A stretch of DNA of 5,484 nucleotides from JANYJJ01 sp038241115. GTDB lineage: Bacteria; Pseudomonadota; Gammaproteobacteria; Burkholderiales; Burkholderiaceae_C. The position numbers were made by a program, and so were the translations under genes. How positions within the stretch are numbered: the first letter of the stretch is position 1; every line of letters starts with the position of its first letter. Location of the stretch: positions 1-5,484 of the forward strand of contig JBBRGA010000182.1 in the NCBI GenBank assembly GCA_038241115.1, read 5' to 3'. Below the pieces are notes generated by a model. It did no database searches and was not told the origin of the DNA. It worked only from the letters and a program-made list of their open reading frames with translations. Below, in pieces: positions 4,838 through 5,484 of this stretch.

Positions 4838-5484
4838 CACCGGCTCGCAGTTTCCAATGTCACGGGCTTCGCTGTTTGCTGAACCGGCGTTGCCGTTTGC
4901 GAGATGGGAGTCGCCGCTTGCGAGATGGGAGTCGCCTGCTGCGACAGCCCCCACACATAAGTCGCCAGCACATGAATTTGCTGGGGCGTCAGCCGCCCGC
5001 CTTGCGCCGGCATCACATTCGACTTGCCTTGGTTCACCATGGCCACCACGGCTTCTTCGCCCCAGCCGTGCAGCCAGATTTTGTCGGTCAGATTCGGTGC
5101 GCCCAGGGCTTGGTTGCCTTTGCCGTCGGCGCCGTGACAGGCTGTGCACACCACAAATTTGGCTTTGCCACTGGCCGCCGCAATGGCGTTGTGCGGGCTG
5201 CCCGACAGGCTCAGCACGTAGTTCGCCACATTGCGCACATCCTCTGGGGTGCCAACCGCCGCGGCCATGGGCGGCATGTTGCCCACACGGCCCAGCACCA
5301 GGGTTTCTTCAATTTTTTCAGGCGTGCCGCCGTGCAGCCAATCGCTGTCGGTCAGGTTGGGGAAGCCCTTGCTGCCCTGCGCGTTGGAGCCGTGACAGGC
5401 CGTGCAATTGTTGATGTACAGGCGCTCGCCAATGGCCATGGCGGCAGCGTTGCGGCTGAGCTGCTCGGTGCTCAAGCCGTCGAA
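4837..5484 (-). CDS. ccoP: cbb3 cytochrome oxidase subunit III CcoP, C-terminal part
   Basis: CcoP carries two c-type haems on the periplasmic side and passes electrons from cytochrome c or the bc1 complex to the catalytic subunits of the high-affinity cbb3 oxidase. The window holds 215 codons of a gene continuing past 5484; the first residues read F-D-G-L-S-T-E-Q-L-S-R, an internal CcoP sequence. The TTG at 5475 is the internal Leu and should not be used as a start. Numbered from the window edge, haem sites C-T-A-C-H lie at 27-31 and 113-117. Candidate axial methionines are in N-M-P-P-M (70 and 73) and V-M-P-A (158). The missing 5' part should hold the membrane anchor, about 90-100 residues in the family. 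After the usual end at Y-V-W-G-L-S, a repetitive Thr/Pro/Gln tail of about 35 residues follows. The TGA stop overlaps the ccoG ATG. Confidence 0.95.
   Translation of the reverse strand, partial: FDGLSTEQLSRNAAAMAIGERLYINNCTACHGSNAQGSKGFPNLTDSDWLHGGTPEKIEETLVLGRVGNMPPMAAAVGTPEDVRNVANYVLSLSGSPHNAIAAASGKAKFVVCTACHGADGKGNQALGAPNLTDKIWLHGWGEEAVVAMVNQGKSNVMPAQGGRLTPQQIHVLATYVWGLSQQATPISQAATPISQTATPVQQTAKPVTLETASR
4874..4936 (-). repeat. 21-bp tandem repeat in the ccoP tail
   Basis: Two units, 4895-4915 and 4916-4936, differ at one base of 21; a third, diverged unit lies at 4874-4894. They encode seven-residue repeats of the form A-T-P-I-S-Q-(A/T) in the CcoP C-terminal extension, the third copy reading A-T-P-V-Q-Q-T. 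The near-identical pair points to a recent duplication that kept the reading frame. No spacer or palindrome is present. Confidence 0.85.

Noticed and set aside
4838..5149. Upstream extension of ccoG by 104 codons
   Set aside because: The extension reads through ccoP in another frame and is low in complexity; the TGATG start at 4837 matches CcoG N-termini.

Overview
The window is GC-rich, coding-dense and free of mobile elements. Gene order and protein sequences suggest a betaproteobacterium, most likely Burkholderiales near the Comamonadaceae. That placement is inference from remembered family sequences, not from a database search.

Layout. At the left edge (1-210, plus strand) is the C-terminal end of an aquaporin-family (MIP) channel. 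It converges on a block of six minus-strand genes filling the rest of the window. In transcription order, right to left, these are: the C-terminal part of ccoP (di-haem subunit of cbb3 cytochrome oxidase, cut by the window edge); ccoG (polyferredoxin-type membrane protein for cbb3 assembly); a short single-pass FixH/CcoH-like protein; an 86-residue two-helix membrane protein I cannot assign; a TauE/SafE-like membrane protein with a Cys-rich first helix; and nnr, a bifunctional NAD(P)HX epimerase/dehydratase. Spacings are 1-base overlap, 30, 26, 1-base overlap and 30 bases, so one transcription unit is plausible. Its promoter, presumably upstream of ccoN, lies outside the window.

How the genes work together. 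CcoP is a structural subunit of the high-affinity terminal oxidase used at low oxygen. CcoG reduces copper and supports cbb3 assembly. The next three small membrane proteins sit where cbb3 accessory factors usually lie and are best read as assembly or copper-handling candidates. Nnr repairs hydrated NAD(P)H and has no known direct role in oxidase assembly; it may simply ride at the end of the operon.

The least ordinary feature is a set of short in-frame tandem repeats (6, 9, 12 and 21 bp units) in loops or tails of nnr, ccoG and ccoP. The 12-bp array lies in an insertion of about 55 residues in the dehydratase domain of Nnr. I see no defence system, CRISPR array, RNA gene, phage or transposon. 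The most interesting unknowns are the 86-residue membrane protein and the shortened FixH-like protein. No non-coding stretch exceeds about 60 bases.
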